DNA of 64,000 nucleotides from JASMTM01 sp964441735 (GCA_964441735.1 CAYTVB010000007.1:1-64000), one strand, 5' to 3'; positions 43,700-53,332 are shown, numbered from the stretch's first letter. Notes: generated by a model from the letters alone, not told the origin. Made by a program: numbers and translations.

Positions 43700-44655
43700 A
43701 CTGGATTGAAGCAATTTTAGAAATATTAGTAAATCCTCTTTTTTATAAGATGACACTTCTATCTGCAACTCCTCTTATATTTGGCGCGCTTGGAGGAACG
43801 TTCAGTGAGTCAACAGGCGTTGTGAATATAGCGCTCGAAGGAATAATGCTAATGGGTGCTTTTATTTCCATTGTTTTCACTTATCTTACAGGTAATCCCT
43901 GGTTAGGTGTCTTAATGGCAGTTATCGTTGGCATTGGATTTACCTGGTTCCATGCATGGGCAAGTATCAGATGGTCAGCAAACCAGATTGTGAGTGCTAC
44001 TGCGCTCATTATAATTGCTCAAGGTGTTACCGCTTTCTTAATGATGCCTATATTTGGTCAGGAAGGTAGAACAGATATCATAGGTAGAGTCCCGAATATC
44101 AAACTTGAATTCATGGAATCTATTCCATTTTTTGGCGAAATTTTTGGGGATCTTAGTGCCTTTGTTTATATTGCATTATTAGCTGTTCTGATTTCATGGT
44201 TCCTCTTTTATAGAACACCGCTTGGACTAAGAATGCGAGCAGTGGGTGAAAATCCAGAAGCTGCTGATACATTGGGAATAAATGTATATGGTATTAGATA
44301 TTTTGGTGTTTTAATGAGTGGTGTGCTGGCGAGTCTTGGAGGAGCATTCCTTTCTGTGGGAGAACTCGGAAGCTTTGGAGAGAATATGACTCATGGAAGA
44401 GGTTTTATTGCTCTCGCTGCTATGATCCTTGGTAATTGGAATCCAGTTGGAGCACTTGGCGCTGCTTTACTTTTTGGTGCAGCTGAAGCTTTGAATCTAC
44501 AGCTTCAAAGTAGTACAGCTGTTAACGTTTCCAATGCGATAAAACCTTTGTTCAATATGTTACCTTTTGTAGTTACACTGGTTGTTGTTGGAGGTTTTAT
44601 TGGAAAGACAAGAGCTCCATCAGCCAGTGGAGAACCTTACGAAAAGGAATCATAA
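43696..44655 (+). CDS. ABC transporter permease, nucleoside/BMP type, second subunit
   Basis: The 319-residue membrane protein is the partner permease. It has ALGGTFSESTGVVNIALEGIMLMGAF, the family motif, and GENPEAADTLGINVYGIRYFGVLMSGVLASLGGA and GRGFIALAAMILGNWNPVGALGAALLFG. Start ATG overlaps the previous stop (ATGA). A strong terminator follows. Confidence 0.9.
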   Translation: MNWIEAILEILVNPLFYKMTLLSATPLIFGALGGTFSESTGVVNIALEGIMLMGAFISIVFTYLTGNPWLGVLMAVIVGIGFTWFHAWASIRWSANQIVSATALIIIAQGVTAFLMMPIFGQEGRTDIIGRVPNIKLEFMESIPFFGEIFGDLSAFVYIALLAVLISWFLFYRTPLGLRMRAVGENPEAADTLGINVYGIRYFGVLMSGVLASLGGAFLSVGELGSFGENMTHGRGFIALAAMILGNWNPVGALGAALLFGAAEALNLQLQSSTAVNVSNAIKPLFNMLPFVVTLVVVGGFIGKTRAPSASGEPYEKES

Positions 44656-44686
44656 ATGATTATTTAGTTGTTCAATAAGATATCAA

Positions 44687-44710
44687 AAAACCCGCCGTTA
44701 GGCGGGTTTT
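44687..44710. terminator. Bidirectional terminator between the BMP operon and cysS
   Basis: AAAACCCGCC, GTTA, GGCGGGTTTT form a perfect 10-bp stem with A-runs before and T-runs after, so it can stop transcription from both sides. Confidence 0.92.
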
Positions 44711-44714
44711 TACT

Positions 44715-46088
44715 TTAAAAACTATATGTAGTCCCCCCCGGACCGTCCATAAGATTAATACCCAATTCTTCCAGTCTATCCCTTATTTTGTCTGCCTGTT
44801 CATATTGCTTATTTTCTCTATAATCTTTACGCAAATCTATTAGTAACTTAACTAGCCCATCCACATCTGCAAGCTTCCTTTCACTGTTTTCAAGTATTCC
44901 AAGAATGGGCCCAAATTCATTTCTTATTAAATAACTGGATTCAATTTTCTTTTGTTCATCATCTGTGTTTTCAATATGATTCACGAGTTCGAAAATTAGT
45001 GAAACCGCCTGAGGCGTATTGAAATCGTCTCTGAGCGCTTTCTTATATTTGTTTATATATTCTTTCATCCATTTTGATTTCTTTATGAGAGGATTTTTTC
45101 TTAATTCATCATCAAAGGGTTCAAGTACTCTACTTGCTCTCGAAATGGCTTTCTTTGTTTCTTCAAGCATTTCTTCAGTATATTCAATTGGTGAACGATA
45201 GTGTTTGGATAAAATAAACAATCTCACTGCATCTTTCCCATACTTTTCTACAGCTTCATCTATGCTTATGAACACACCTTCTGACTTTGACATTTTAGAG
45301 CCCGCGAGCTTCATCATACCGTTATGCATCCAGTATCTTGCAAATGTCTTACCTGTTTTCGCTTCACTTTGCGCTTTTTCGTTTTCATGATGAGGAAAAA
45401 TTAAGTCCGATCCTCCAGCATGTATATCAAAACTTTCCCCCAGAGTCTCTGTAGACATAACAGAACATTCTATGTGCCATCCTGGCCGTCCTTTGCCCCA
45501 GGGACTATCCCAGGAAGGTTCACCAGGTTTGGCAGCCTTCCAGAGTGTGAAATCTTCAGGAGATTTCTTCTTTTCGCCTGGTTCGATTCTCGCTCCCGCT
45601 TTCAAGTCTTCCACTTTTCTGCGAGATAATTCTCCATATTCTTTGAAAGTTGAAACATCGAAATAAACATCACCATTAGCTTCATAAGCGTGACTTTTTT
45701 TAATTAAAACTTCAATGAAATCAACAATTTTTTCAACAAAGTGAGTAGTTCTGGGATGAAAATTCGCTGCCCGTATTCCCAGAGATAGTGAATCATTCCA
45801 GTACTTAATGATAAATCTCTCAGCAACTTCCAGGGAATCAAGTTTTTTCTCATTCGCAACGTTGATAATCTTGTCATCAATATCCGTAAAGTTCTGTGCC
45901 ATGATAACCCTGTAACCTTCATATTCCAAAAATCTTCTAAAAACATCAAATACTATTGCAGGTCTGGTATTGCCAAGGTGCACATAACCATAAACCGTTG
46001 GACCACAAACGTAAATGGTAAATAGTCCTGGCTCTTTTGGCTTCAAAGGTTCCTTCTTTCTGTTTAATGTATTGTAAATGTAGATCAT
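44715..46088 (-). CDS. cysS: Cysteinyl-tRNA synthetase
   Basis: The 457-residue class I synthetase charges tRNA-Cys. Visible are YVCGPTVYGYVHLGN with zinc ligand C28 and the HIGH-like HLGN (37-40), further zinc ligands in GWHIECSVMS and HHENEKAQSE, and GSKMSKSEG. The C-terminus ends with a small anticodon-binding domain. Start ATG overlaps the gltX stop (ATGA). It ends at the shared terminator. Confidence 0.96.
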   Translation of the reverse strand: MIYIYNTLNRKKEPLKPKEPGLFTIYVCGPTVYGYVHLGNTRPAIVFDVFRRFLEYEGYRVIMAQNFTDIDDKIINVANEKKLDSLEVAERFIIKYWNDSLSLGIRAANFHPRTTHFVEKIVDFIEVLIKKSHAYEANGDVYFDVSTFKEYGELSRRKVEDLKAGARIEPGEKKKSPEDFTLWKAAKPGEPSWDSPWGKGRPGWHIECSVMSTETLGESFDIHAGGSDLIFPHHENEKAQSEAKTGKTFARYWMHNGMMKLAGSKMSKSEGVFISIDEAVEKYGKDAVRLFILSKHYRSPIEYTEEMLEETKKAISRASRVLEPFDDELRKNPLIKKSKWMKEYINKYKKALRDDFNTPQAVSLIFELVNHIENTDDEQKKIESSYLIRNEFGPILGILENSERKLADVDGLVKLLIDLRKDYRENKQYEQADKIRDRLEELGINLMDGPGGTTYSF

Positions 46089-47533
46089 ACAGCCTTAACC
46101 GCCTTGTCTATTCGCCTGATGACCTCATTTTTCCCCAAAAGATAAATAATATCTATCAACTCAGGTCCTTCATCCTTACCTGTCAGAACCCTTCTCAAAT
46201 TGTGATAAAATGCTTTTTTCGAAGGTTCCTTTGCCTTTATTGCTTCTTTAACAGCCCCAATAATTGCTGATTGACTCCATTCATCTACATGATCAAGATT
46301 ATCTCTCATTACGAGAAGCGATCCACTTACTCTATGTTTCTCATCCTGTTCTATCACAATTTTTTCATAATCTGGTTCATCAAAGTATATGGAAAGCTTT
46401 TGCGCAATATCCGTCAACGTCTCAGCATTTTTTCTGACCGAATCTATAGCCTTTTTTAGCCATTTTTCATTTAGTTCCATTTCTTCTTTGTTTAACAATC
46501 CTGATTTCACAATATGGGGTTTGGAGAGATCAGTAATTCTCTCCAGAGATGATTCACGAATGTATATTCCGTTCATCCACCGGGCCTTATCTTCATCAAA
46601 TATGGCAGGACTTGAATGTAATCGTTCAATAGTGAAATTCTTAATTATTTCATTGATATTCATGATTTCTTTTCCTTCCGGATGAGACCATCCAAGCAAG
46701 GAAAGATAATTGGTAAATGCCTCTGGAATAAATCCCTTTTCTTTGAATTCTTCTACGGAAGTAGCTCCATGTCTTTTTGACAATTTCTTTCCATCTGGCC
46801 CCAGAATCATTGATACATGAGCAAATATGGGGGGGCTAACTTCCAACGCTTCATAGATAACCAGCTGTTTCAAAGTATTTGAAAGATGATCATCCCCTCT
46901 GATCACATGGCTAATCTCCATATCTATATCATCAATGACTACCGCGAAATTATATATAGGCAATCCTGATGATCGCATTATCACAAAGTCGCCAAGAGCT
47001 CCCTTTCTAAATGTCACTTCACCTTTTACCATGTCAACAATTTTGTAGTCTCTTCTGGGCATTTTGAAAAATACAACAGGAGAAAGCCCCTTGTCTTCAA
47101 ATTCTTTTCTTCGTTCTTTATTGTCAAACCCGGAAAACATATCTTTTTCATAATGAGGTGGTTTTCCCTGTGAAAGTAATTTGTTCTTAATTCCTTCAAT
47201 TTCTTCAGGATACGCATATACTTTATATGCACTATCATTTTCAAGCAATTTCTTTACGGCATCCTCATATTTATCCTGTCTCTCACTCTGTCTGTAAGGC
47301 CCATAAGGACCACCAACATCAGGTCCTTCATCCCATGTCATACCGAGCCACATTAAAGAATTCATAAGTTGTTCTTCTGATTCTTTTGTAGAGCGTTCTA
47401 CATCAGTGTCTTCTATTCTCAAAATAAATTTTCCCTCATTATGCCTTGCACAATAAAAATTGAATAATGCTGTTCTGGCACCTCCTACATGTAAAAAACC
47501 CGTTGGACTAGGAGCGAATCTAACTCGAATCAC
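46085..47533 (-). CDS. gltX: Glutamyl-tRNA synthetase
   Basis: The 482-residue class I synthetase charges tRNA-Glu and possibly tRNA-Gln. It has RVRFAPSPTGFLHVGGARTAL (HIGH region), LRIEDTD and GKKLSKRHGAT (KMSKS loop), followed by an all-helical anticodon domain of bacterial type. The GTG at 47533 has AAGGAAGG eight bases upstream; a GTG at 47542 abuts that site. No glutaminyl-tRNA synthetase is in the window, so it cannot be said whether it is non-discriminating. Confidence 0.95.
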   Translation of the reverse strand: MIRVRFAPSPTGFLHVGGARTALFNFYCARHNEGKFILRIEDTDVERSTKESEEQLMNSLMWLGMTWDEGPDVGGPYGPYRQSERQDKYEDAVKKLLENDSAYKVYAYPEEIEGIKNKLLSQGKPPHYEKDMFSGFDNKERRKEFEDKGLSPVVFFKMPRRDYKIVDMVKGEVTFRKGALGDFVIMRSSGLPIYNFAVVIDDIDMEISHVIRGDDHLSNTLKQLVIYEALEVSPPIFAHVSMILGPDGKKLSKRHGATSVEEFKEKGFIPEAFTNYLSLLGWSHPEGKEIMNINEIIKNFTIERLHSSPAIFDEDKARWMNGIYIRESSLERITDLSKPHIVKSGLLNKEEMELNEKWLKKAIDSVRKNAETLTDIAQKLSIYFDEPDYEKIVIEQDEKHRVSGSLLVMRDNLDHVDEWSQSAIIGAVKEAIKAKEPSKKAFYHNLRRVLTGKDEGPELIDIIYLLGKNEVIRRIDKAVKAV

Positions 47534-47534
47534 A

Positions 47535-48059
47535 TCAGTCACCTTCCTTTAACTTCACAGCAAATAATATTCCAGCAATAGTTTTTGAATCTTTTATCTC
47601 TCCAGAAAAAATTTTCTTCAGGCATTCTTCCATTGTTAATTCAACTACTTCAACAAATTCGCCAGGATCAGGCTGTGGCTCTCCTTGATCCTTAACATCA
47701 GCCTTAAATATATGAATGATCTCATCGCTAAAACCTGGAGATGTGTAAATCTCTGTGAGTTTATCAATATTCTTACAGCTATACCCTGTCTCCTCTTTTA
47801 CTTCCCTTATCGCACAGTCAAGAGGTCTTTCATTTTCAAGCCTTCCTGCAGGTATCTCTAAAACTCTCTTGCCTAATGGAAATCTAAATTGTTCAACCAG
47901 TACAATATTATTCTTATTAAATAACACAACTGCAACCGCTCCTGAGAACCTCGCTACTTCACGGGAAGCTACAGTATCATCAATCAACTTTACTTTATAT
48001 TTTTCAATGTTAAGTATATTCCCTTTAAATATTACCTTCTTATCAATTTCTTTCTCCAT
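47535..48059 (-). CDS. NUDIX hydrolase, ADP-ribose pyrophosphatase-like
   Basis: The 174-residue enzyme carries a perfect NUDIX box in AGRLENERPLDCAIREVKEETGY and the upstream FRFPLGKRVLEIPAG typical of ADP-ribose or ADP-sugar pyrophosphatases. These hydrolyse ADP-ribose to AMP and ribose 5-phosphate. Start ATG at 48059 follows GGAG; a GTG at 48068 lies within that site. Confidence 0.88.
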   Translation of the reverse strand: MEKEIDKKVIFKGNILNIEKYKVKLIDDTVASREVARFSGAVAVVLFNKNNIVLVEQFRFPLGKRVLEIPAGRLENERPLDCAIREVKEETGYSCKNIDKLTEIYTSPGFSDEIIHIFKADVKDQGEPQPDPGEFVEVVELTMEECLKKIFSGEIKDSKTIAGILFAVKLKEGD

Positions 48060-48064
48060 ATTTT

Positions 48065-48445
48065 TCACTCCATTTTGAATCTAATGGGTAATAATTCATA
48101 AACGGTGGTATTTATAGTTTCTTCATCTCCAGCAAGTATTACTTCGAAATCTCCAAACTCTGCCATAAATTGTCTGCACGCTCCGCAGGGAGAAATGGGT
48201 TCAACTCTGGTACTTGTTATGGCTATTGCTCTGAATATCCTATAACCTGCTGAAATAGCACTAACCATAGCACTCCTTTCCGCACATATGGACAAACCTA
48301 TAGATGAATTTTCAACATTAACACCTGTAAATATTGTCCCATCATCAGTTAATAACGCTGCTGCTACCTTTAGATTTGAATATGGAGAATAGGAATTCTT
48401 CAGTACCGAACGTGCTTTCTCAATCAGCTTCTTCTTCTGATTCAT
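48065..48445 (-). CDS. cdd: Cytidine deaminase
   Basis: The 126-residue enzyme deaminates cytidine and deoxycytidine. Zinc and catalytic motifs are SICAERSAM (C and E) and SPCGACRQFMAEF (two Cys). The length fits the small tetrameric class. Start ATG follows AGGAGG and overlaps the preceding gene by 26 bases. With udk and pdp it forms a pyrimidine salvage set. Confidence 0.94.
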   Translation of the reverse strand: MNQKKKLIEKARSVLKNSYSPYSNLKVAAALLTDDGTIFTGVNVENSSIGLSICAERSAMVSAISAGYRIFRAIAITSTRVEPISPCGACRQFMAEFGDFEVILAGDEETINTTVYELLPIRFKME

Positions 48446-49772
48446 CAGAATCTTTCCTCCTATTAACGTACAGCTTGATCTTCTCTATTCGATTTTTTGT
48501 AACTGCCATTATTTCAAACCTGAAACCGTTAATTTCAATTTCTTCTTCTATCCTGGGAAATCGTTCAAGGACCTCAAGTAGATATCCTCCTATTGTTTCA
48601 AAATCAGTTTCCGGAAATTCTACGTCCAATTCTCTCTCTACATCGTTGATTGGGGTCATCCCATCAACAATATATTCATCATCTCCAACTTTTCTTATGG
48701 TAAGTTCTTCAGATTCAACATCATATTCATCGAGTATTTCACCGGTGAATTCCTCCAGAATGTCTTCAAGTGTTACGATTCCACCTGTACCTCCATATTC
48801 ATCAATTACAACAGCCAGATGAATCTTTCTTTTTTTGAATTCTCTCATTAAATCATCAAGTTTTTTCGTTTCAGGAATAAAGTAAGGTGGCCTCATTATC
48901 TCTTTAACCGGTTTATTTAATAGCAACTCTTCCTCTGATTCATTTGAAAAGAATATGAAAAGGTCCTTTGCGTAACAGATTCCAACGATACGATCAATAT
49001 TATTTCTGTAAATAGGGATTCTGGAATAACCTTCTTCTCTTACAACCTTTATAAATTCACCAACTGAAGTATTTTCATCTACACATACGATTTCAACTCT
49101 CGGAGTCATTATTTCTTTTACAGAGATTTCTTTTAATTCAAGAGAGCGTTTCATCATTATCCTCTCTTCAGGTTGTAGAATCCCGTCTTCATGCCCATAG
49201 TCAACTGCAGAAACAATCTCTCCTTCAGTTATAAAAGGCGTCTCGTCCATTCTTTTACCGCCAATAATAACAATAAATATATTTGAAATCTCCATCAATA
49301 GCCAGATTACGGGTTTAAGTATTTTTGACAGAACAAAGATAATTACACAAACTCTACTTACCAGTTTTTCTGAATTCTCTCTTGCAAATATTTTGGGAGT
49401 TATCTCACCAAAAATTAAGATTAAGAAAGTCATTACACCAGTAACAAGTGCAGCTGCTAAACCCTGTGGGCTATCGGGTAGTAATTGTAATGTCAATAAG
49501 GTGGCCTCAGAAGATGCAAGAATGTTCACAAGATTATTCATGACAAGAATTACTGTTAACACCCTATTTGGTCTAATTAAAGCCATATGTAATGATTTTT
49601 TCTTTATTTTGCCTTTTTCTTTTTCAATTAAATCTCTAAGTTTCAATTTGCCAATTGAAGTAAGCGCTGTTTCAGAGCCTGAAAATAACCCAGAAAGAAA
49701 AAGCAGGAACACAAGAAAAACTAGATTTAAAATAGTATACAAAGGATCTCCGGTACTACCAGGGTCTCCCAC
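48420..49772 (-). CDS. CNNM/CorC-type membrane protein with CBS pair
   Basis: The 450-residue protein has a DUF21/CNNM transmembrane domain (residues about 10-190, with FLSGLFSGSETALTS), a CBS pair (about 205-330, VKEIMTPRVEIVCVDE and VKEIMRPPYFIPE) and a CorC_HlyC C-terminal domain (about 345-430, VDGMTPINDVERELDV). Relatives are linked to magnesium or sodium-magnesium transport and are often misnamed hemolysins. Start GTG follows GGAGGTG. It sits between rlmH and cdd. Confidence 0.88.
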   Translation of the reverse strand: MGDPGSTGDPLYTILNLVFLVFLLFLSGLFSGSETALTSIGKLKLRDLIEKEKGKIKKKSLHMALIRPNRVLTVILVMNNLVNILASSEATLLTLQLLPDSPQGLAAALVTGVMTFLILIFGEITPKIFARENSEKLVSRVCVIIFVLSKILKPVIWLLMEISNIFIVIIGGKRMDETPFITEGEIVSAVDYGHEDGILQPEERIMMKRSLELKEISVKEIMTPRVEIVCVDENTSVGEFIKVVREEGYSRIPIYRNNIDRIVGICYAKDLFIFFSNESEEELLLNKPVKEIMRPPYFIPETKKLDDLMREFKKRKIHLAVVIDEYGGTGGIVTLEDILEEFTGEILDEYDVESEELTIRKVGDDEYIVDGMTPINDVERELDVEFPETDFETIGGYLLEVLERFPRIEEEIEINGFRFEIMAVTKNRIEKIKLYVNRRKDSDESEEEAD

Positions 49773-49793
49773 AGTAATTAAACACCTCCGAAA

Positions 49794-50261
49794 TTAGTAA
49801 TGATATTTTTTCCCAACAATTATGGTCTCTGCTCTATAGATCTGTTCTAACAAAAAAAGTAGAGCCATTTCATGTGTAATAGTCATTGGTGACAGCGACA
49901 GTCGTTTCCATTGCTGATCATACATTTCATTGGAAAAACCAAAGGCTCCACCTATGATAAAATTCAAATTTTCTCTACCACTATTCTGCCATTTTTTTAT
50001 AAAAGTTGCAAATTCCGATGATGTCAAAAACTCGCCCCGGACATCCAGTAAAATTTTTTTCGAATGCTTTTCAATTTTTTTCAAAATACTTTCTGTTTCA
50101 ATTCTTTTTATTTCATCAATACTCTTTGTTTTTTTATTAACAGCCTGAACAACACTTATTTCAAGGTTTAAATATGGTTTTATCCATGTCAAATATCTCT
50201 TGATTCCCGCTTTGATAAAGGGCGTTTTTGGTTTTCCAACAATTATTATTTCAGCATTCAT
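49794..50261 (-). CDS. rlmH: 23S rRNA (pseudouridine1915-N3)-methyltransferase
   Basis: The 155-residue SPOUT methyltransferase has the RlmH signatures KILLDVRGEFLTSSEFA, FIIGGAFGF and LSLSPMTITHEMALLFLLEQIYRA and ends KKYHY. It methylates N3 of pseudouridine 1915 in helix 69 of 23S rRNA. It overlaps hutI by 11 bases. Confidence 0.95.
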   Translation of the reverse strand: MNAEIIIVGKPKTPFIKAGIKRYLTWIKPYLNLEISVVQAVNKKTKSIDEIKRIETESILKKIEKHSKKILLDVRGEFLTSSEFATFIKKWQNSGRENLNFIIGGAFGFSNEMYDQQWKRLSLSPMTITHEMALLFLLEQIYRAETIIVGKKYHY

Positions 50262-51471
50262 TGCTGATTATTTCGCCGTTTTTAATAACAGCATCAACAA
50301 TATCTCTGGAAAACATATAGGGAATTTCTCTAAAGCTATCTAAATCCAGTACAACCATGTCAGCATCAAAATCCTGTTTTATTCGTCCTTTTCTATCTTC
50401 TACTCCCAGTACATATGAAGAATTGACTGTATAAGCTGATAATGATTCTTCTACCGTTAATCCACACCTTGTGGTTGCCAGATGGATAACAAGCATAGGA
50501 TCAAAGATATTTGATGAACCGGGATTAAAATCCGAAGCAAGAGCTATTATACAGTTTTCTTCGATCATTTTCCTCCCTGACGCATATTTCTCATTAAGGA
50601 AAAACGAAGTGCCGGGTAATATAACCGAAGCAGTATCGCTTTTTCCAAGAGCATGTATTGTTTCATCATCTGCTGAAATTAAATGATCTGCTGAAATTGC
50701 ACCAAGCTCTACAGCAAGCTTCCCTGCACCCGAAGCAGCCATTTCATCAGCATGTAATCTCAATCTAAAGCCTTTCTCTTTGAATTTTCTTAAAAATGGT
50801 TCAACCAACTCTGGTTCAAAGACACCCTTTTCACAAAAAACATCAACCGTTTCTGTAAGTGAATGTACATTATCAATATACCTTAACACCTCATTCAAAT
50901 ATTCCTCTTTATCACGGTATTCAGCTGGTAATGCATGGGCACCTAGAAATGTAGAAATCACATCAACCTCTGCTCTTTTTTTCAACTCATCCAGTACAGT
51001 AAGCTGCATTAATTCTGTTTCTTTATTGAGTCCATAACCACTTTTTCCTTCAACCGTAGTTACACCATGGTGAATTAATTTTTCAAGCATCTTCATGGAT
51101 TCTCGAAATAGTGTTTCTTTATCTGCCTTCCTGACATGATTAACTGTAGATAGAATACCCCCACCTTTTTCCATTATTTCCATATAACTTGCGCCCTGCT
51201 GCCTCATTAGAAATTCATCACTTCGGCTACCTACAAAGGGAATATGTGTATGACAATCCACAATTCCTGGTATAATTACTTTTCCATCAATATCTAAAAC
51301 CCTGTCCGAATTAATTTCATCATGGCCAATATAACTTATTCTTCCTTCAGTTATACCAACATTTACGTTACTTTGTACTTCGATATTACTCATTTCTCTT
51401 CCCCTGAGTGCAGAATTACCACCAGGGGTTGCCAGTTCTCCAATGTTCTTTATGAGTAAATCAACCTTCAT
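50251..51471 (-). CDS. hutI: Imidazolonepropionase
   Basis: The 406-residue amidohydrolase opens imidazolone-5-propionate to N-formimino-L-glutamate in histidine degradation. The metal motif is VDCHTHIPFVGSRSDEF; later motifs are EGKSGYGLN, LHADEMAASGAG, SADHLI and ALASDFNPGSSN. It is followed downstream by rlmH and preceded by ftcD. The first two histidine-degradation genes, hutH and hutU, are not in the window. Confidence 0.94.
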   Translation of the reverse strand: MKVDLLIKNIGELATPGGNSALRGREMSNIEVQSNVNVGITEGRISYIGHDEINSDRVLDIDGKVIIPGIVDCHTHIPFVGSRSDEFLMRQQGASYMEIMEKGGGILSTVNHVRKADKETLFRESMKMLEKLIHHGVTTVEGKSGYGLNKETELMQLTVLDELKKRAEVDVISTFLGAHALPAEYRDKEEYLNEVLRYIDNVHSLTETVDVFCEKGVFEPELVEPFLRKFKEKGFRLRLHADEMAASGAGKLAVELGAISADHLISADDETIHALGKSDTASVILPGTSFFLNEKYASGRKMIEENCIIALASDFNPGSSNIFDPMLVIHLATTRCGLTVEESLSAYTVNSSYVLGVEDRKGRIKQDFDADMVVLDLDSFREIPYMFSRDIVDAVIKNGEIISNEC

Positions 51472-52375
51472 CCTTCATCATTTCCTCCATAATCTTATGC
51501 TCAATTATATTTTTCATATCGAAACCTTCCAGCTTCAAATAAAAATCTGCAACATCCACAAGCGCATCCAGCGGCACCATTCCAATAATCTCAGAACCTA
51601 TAACGGGTACCCCGTAACGTTCTGCCTCAAGTTTTATCAGTTCAAAAATTCTGTGAATTTTTGACTTCTTATAATTCGTGAGATTCATTGAAACCTGAAC
51701 GATTCCTCTTTCCTCCAGCGCAAAACCCAGAGCTTTTACATATCGAAAACCTCCGCTTATATGCCTGACAGCTCTGGCAATTTTTTTTGCGATGTCAATA
51801 TTATCAGTGCCAAGGTTAACATTGTAAGCAATTAAAAATTCACGACATCCCACTGCAGTAACTCCTGCGCTCTCATGAATCTCTGCTTTACCATAATCAG
51901 GTTTCCATTCTTCTTTTTTTATTTTATCCTTGAAGCCTTCAAATTCTCCTTTTCTGATTTTTGAAAGATTCTTTCTGTCTTTGCTCGTGGCTGATTTTTC
52001 ATAAAGATAAACAGGAACATTTAACTCATCTGCTATTCTTTTTCCAAGAATTTTTGAAAGCTCTATACATTCATCCTTTGTGGTATTGGATATTGGAACA
52101 AGCGGAATGACATCGGTAGCTCCCATTCGTGGATGTTCCCCGGAATGCTTCCTAAGATCTATGGTTTCTGTAGCTTTCTTAGTCATATTGAACAATACTT
52201 CAAGCATAGGATCCACTTCCCCTACCAGGGTAACCACAGAACGATTATGATCGGGATCACTTGAGTAATCAAGAATCATAACCCCCTTAACCTTTCGTGC
52301 TTCATCAACTATTGACTCGATTATTTCTTTTCTTTTCCCCTCACTAAAATTCGGAACAGATTCTATTAATTTCAT
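51461..52375 (-). CDS. ftcD: Glutamate formimidoyltransferase (FtcD N-terminal type)
   Basis: The 304-residue protein transfers the formimino group from N-formimino-L-glutamate to tetrahydrofolate. It shows the two-domain transferase core: ESVPNFSEG at the start, HSGEHPRMGATDVIPLVP, and ALGFALEERGIVQVSMNLTNY. The cyclodeaminase half found in animal FtcD is absent. Start ATG at 52375 follows AGGAGG; a TTG at 52378 is equally placed. It acts directly after HutI, with which it overlaps by 11 bases. Confidence 0.9.
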   Translation of the reverse strand: MKLIESVPNFSEGKRKEIIESIVDEARKVKGVMILDYSSDPDHNRSVVTLVGEVDPMLEVLFNMTKKATETIDLRKHSGEHPRMGATDVIPLVPISNTTKDECIELSKILGKRIADELNVPVYLYEKSATSKDRKNLSKIRKGEFEGFKDKIKKEEWKPDYGKAEIHESAGVTAVGCREFLIAYNVNLGTDNIDIAKKIARAVRHISGGFRYVKALGFALEERGIVQVSMNLTNYKKSKIHRIFELIKLEAERYGVPVIGSEIIGMVPLDALVDVADFYLKLEGFDMKNIIEHKIMEEMMKDEG

Positions 52376-52412
52376 CAAACCATACCTCCTTTTGATACTG
52401 TTTTTCGTATAA

Positions 52413-52440
52413 ATTATATCAGACTAACTTTAAGTCTGAT
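52413..52440 (-). promoter_or_regulatory. ftcD-hutI promoter with overlapping inverted repeat (candidate operator)
   Basis: A minus-strand TATAAT (52413-52418) is directly joined to an inverted repeat ATCAGACT, seven bases, AGTCTGAT (52418-52440), covering the spacer and the -35 region. On the plus strand five T follow, so the hairpin could instead act as a terminator there, but no plus-strand gene lies upstream. Confidence 0.55.
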
Positions 52441-52480
52441 TTTTGATAGATCGTGTAGTTACTCTACATCTGTTATTTGA

Positions 52481-52486
52481 TATAAT
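52481..52486 (+). promoter_or_regulatory. -10 element of the DUF2520-panB operon
   Basis: TATAAT lies 22 bases before the DUF2520 start. The -35 is poor (TAGTTA about 18 bases upstream), within a small inverted repeat GTAG-TTACT-CTAC, which may indicate activator or repressor control. Confidence 0.5.
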
Positions 52487-52507
52487 TTTTATTACAGGAG
52501 TGAGAAC

Positions 52508-53332
52508 ATGAATTTTTCAGTAATTGGTGCAGGAAAAACAGGGAGTTTATTTGTAGCTTTTTTATCGAACAATGGCTATAAAATCAATTATATTGTTGAC
52601 AAAAAACCAGAAAAAGCAAGGGAGTTGGCCAATTATTTAAACGCCGGCAAGGCCTCTGGTATTGACATTTTCCCCTTACTCAGAGGGACAATTTTAGTAG
52701 CGGTTAAAGACGATGAAATCAGAAAAACATTTGAAGGTTTGTGGAATATAAATAAGGATATGGAAAACCTGATCCATTTCAGTGGATTGTTAACAACCGA
52801 TGTTTTCAAAGAAGCAGCCAAAAAACAAAAGGGTGTAATAAGCCTGCATCCCAATCTGTCTATTAAAAAAAGATTTATGGACCCTGGAATTTTGAATGAA
52901 ACAATATTTGGAATTGAAGGTAATGAAAAAGGGCTATTATTCATTAAGGATTTTCTCAATAAAAACGGACTGAAGTATTGCACAATAGACAAACGAAAAA
53001 AGGTTTATTATCATTGTGCAGCTGTCTTTGCATCAAATTTTACACAGATTATCGCTTTATTCTCACAAAGATTATATGAAAAAGCTGGCATAGACAGAGA
53101 AACAGCTTCTATAATAGTAGGAAAATTTCTTGAGAACTTAAAAATAAAAAATGAAACAGAACCATTGGAAAATACTTTTACAGGACCAGCAGTCAGAAAG
53201 GATGATCAGACAATACGAATGGAATATGAAGCTCTTGAATCAATCGATCCTGATCTCTCAACTTTGTACAAACAACTGACCGATTTGATTATGAAATATT
53301 CATCTGGAGGTGATGAAGACGAATATAAATAA
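52508..53332 (+). CDS. Rossmann-like, DUF2520-domain NAD(P)-dependent oxidoreductase
   Basis: The 274-residue protein has an N-terminal NAD(P)-binding fold (FSVIGAGKTGSLFVAFLSNNGY) and a helical C-terminal DUF2520 domain (YYHCAAVFASNFTQIIALFSQRLYEKAG, then FTGPAVRKDDQTIRMEYEAL). It overlaps panB, whose product makes ketopantoate. I recall that a DUF2520-type protein (PanG) was proposed as an alternative ketopantoate reductase; the same activity here is an inference from context. Start ATG follows AGGAGTGAGAAC. Confidence 0.82.
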   Translation: MNFSVIGAGKTGSLFVAFLSNNGYKINYIVDKKPEKARELANYLNAGKASGIDIFPLLRGTILVAVKDDEIRKTFEGLWNINKDMENLIHFSGLLTTDVFKEAAKKQKGVISLHPNLSIKKRFMDPGILNETIFGIEGNEKGLLFIKDFLNKNGLKYCTIDKRKKVYYHCAAVFASNFTQIIALFSQRLYEKAGIDRETASIIVGKFLENLKIKNETEPLENTFTGPAVRKDDQTIRMEYEALESIDPDLSTLYKQLTDLIMKYSSGGDEDEYK

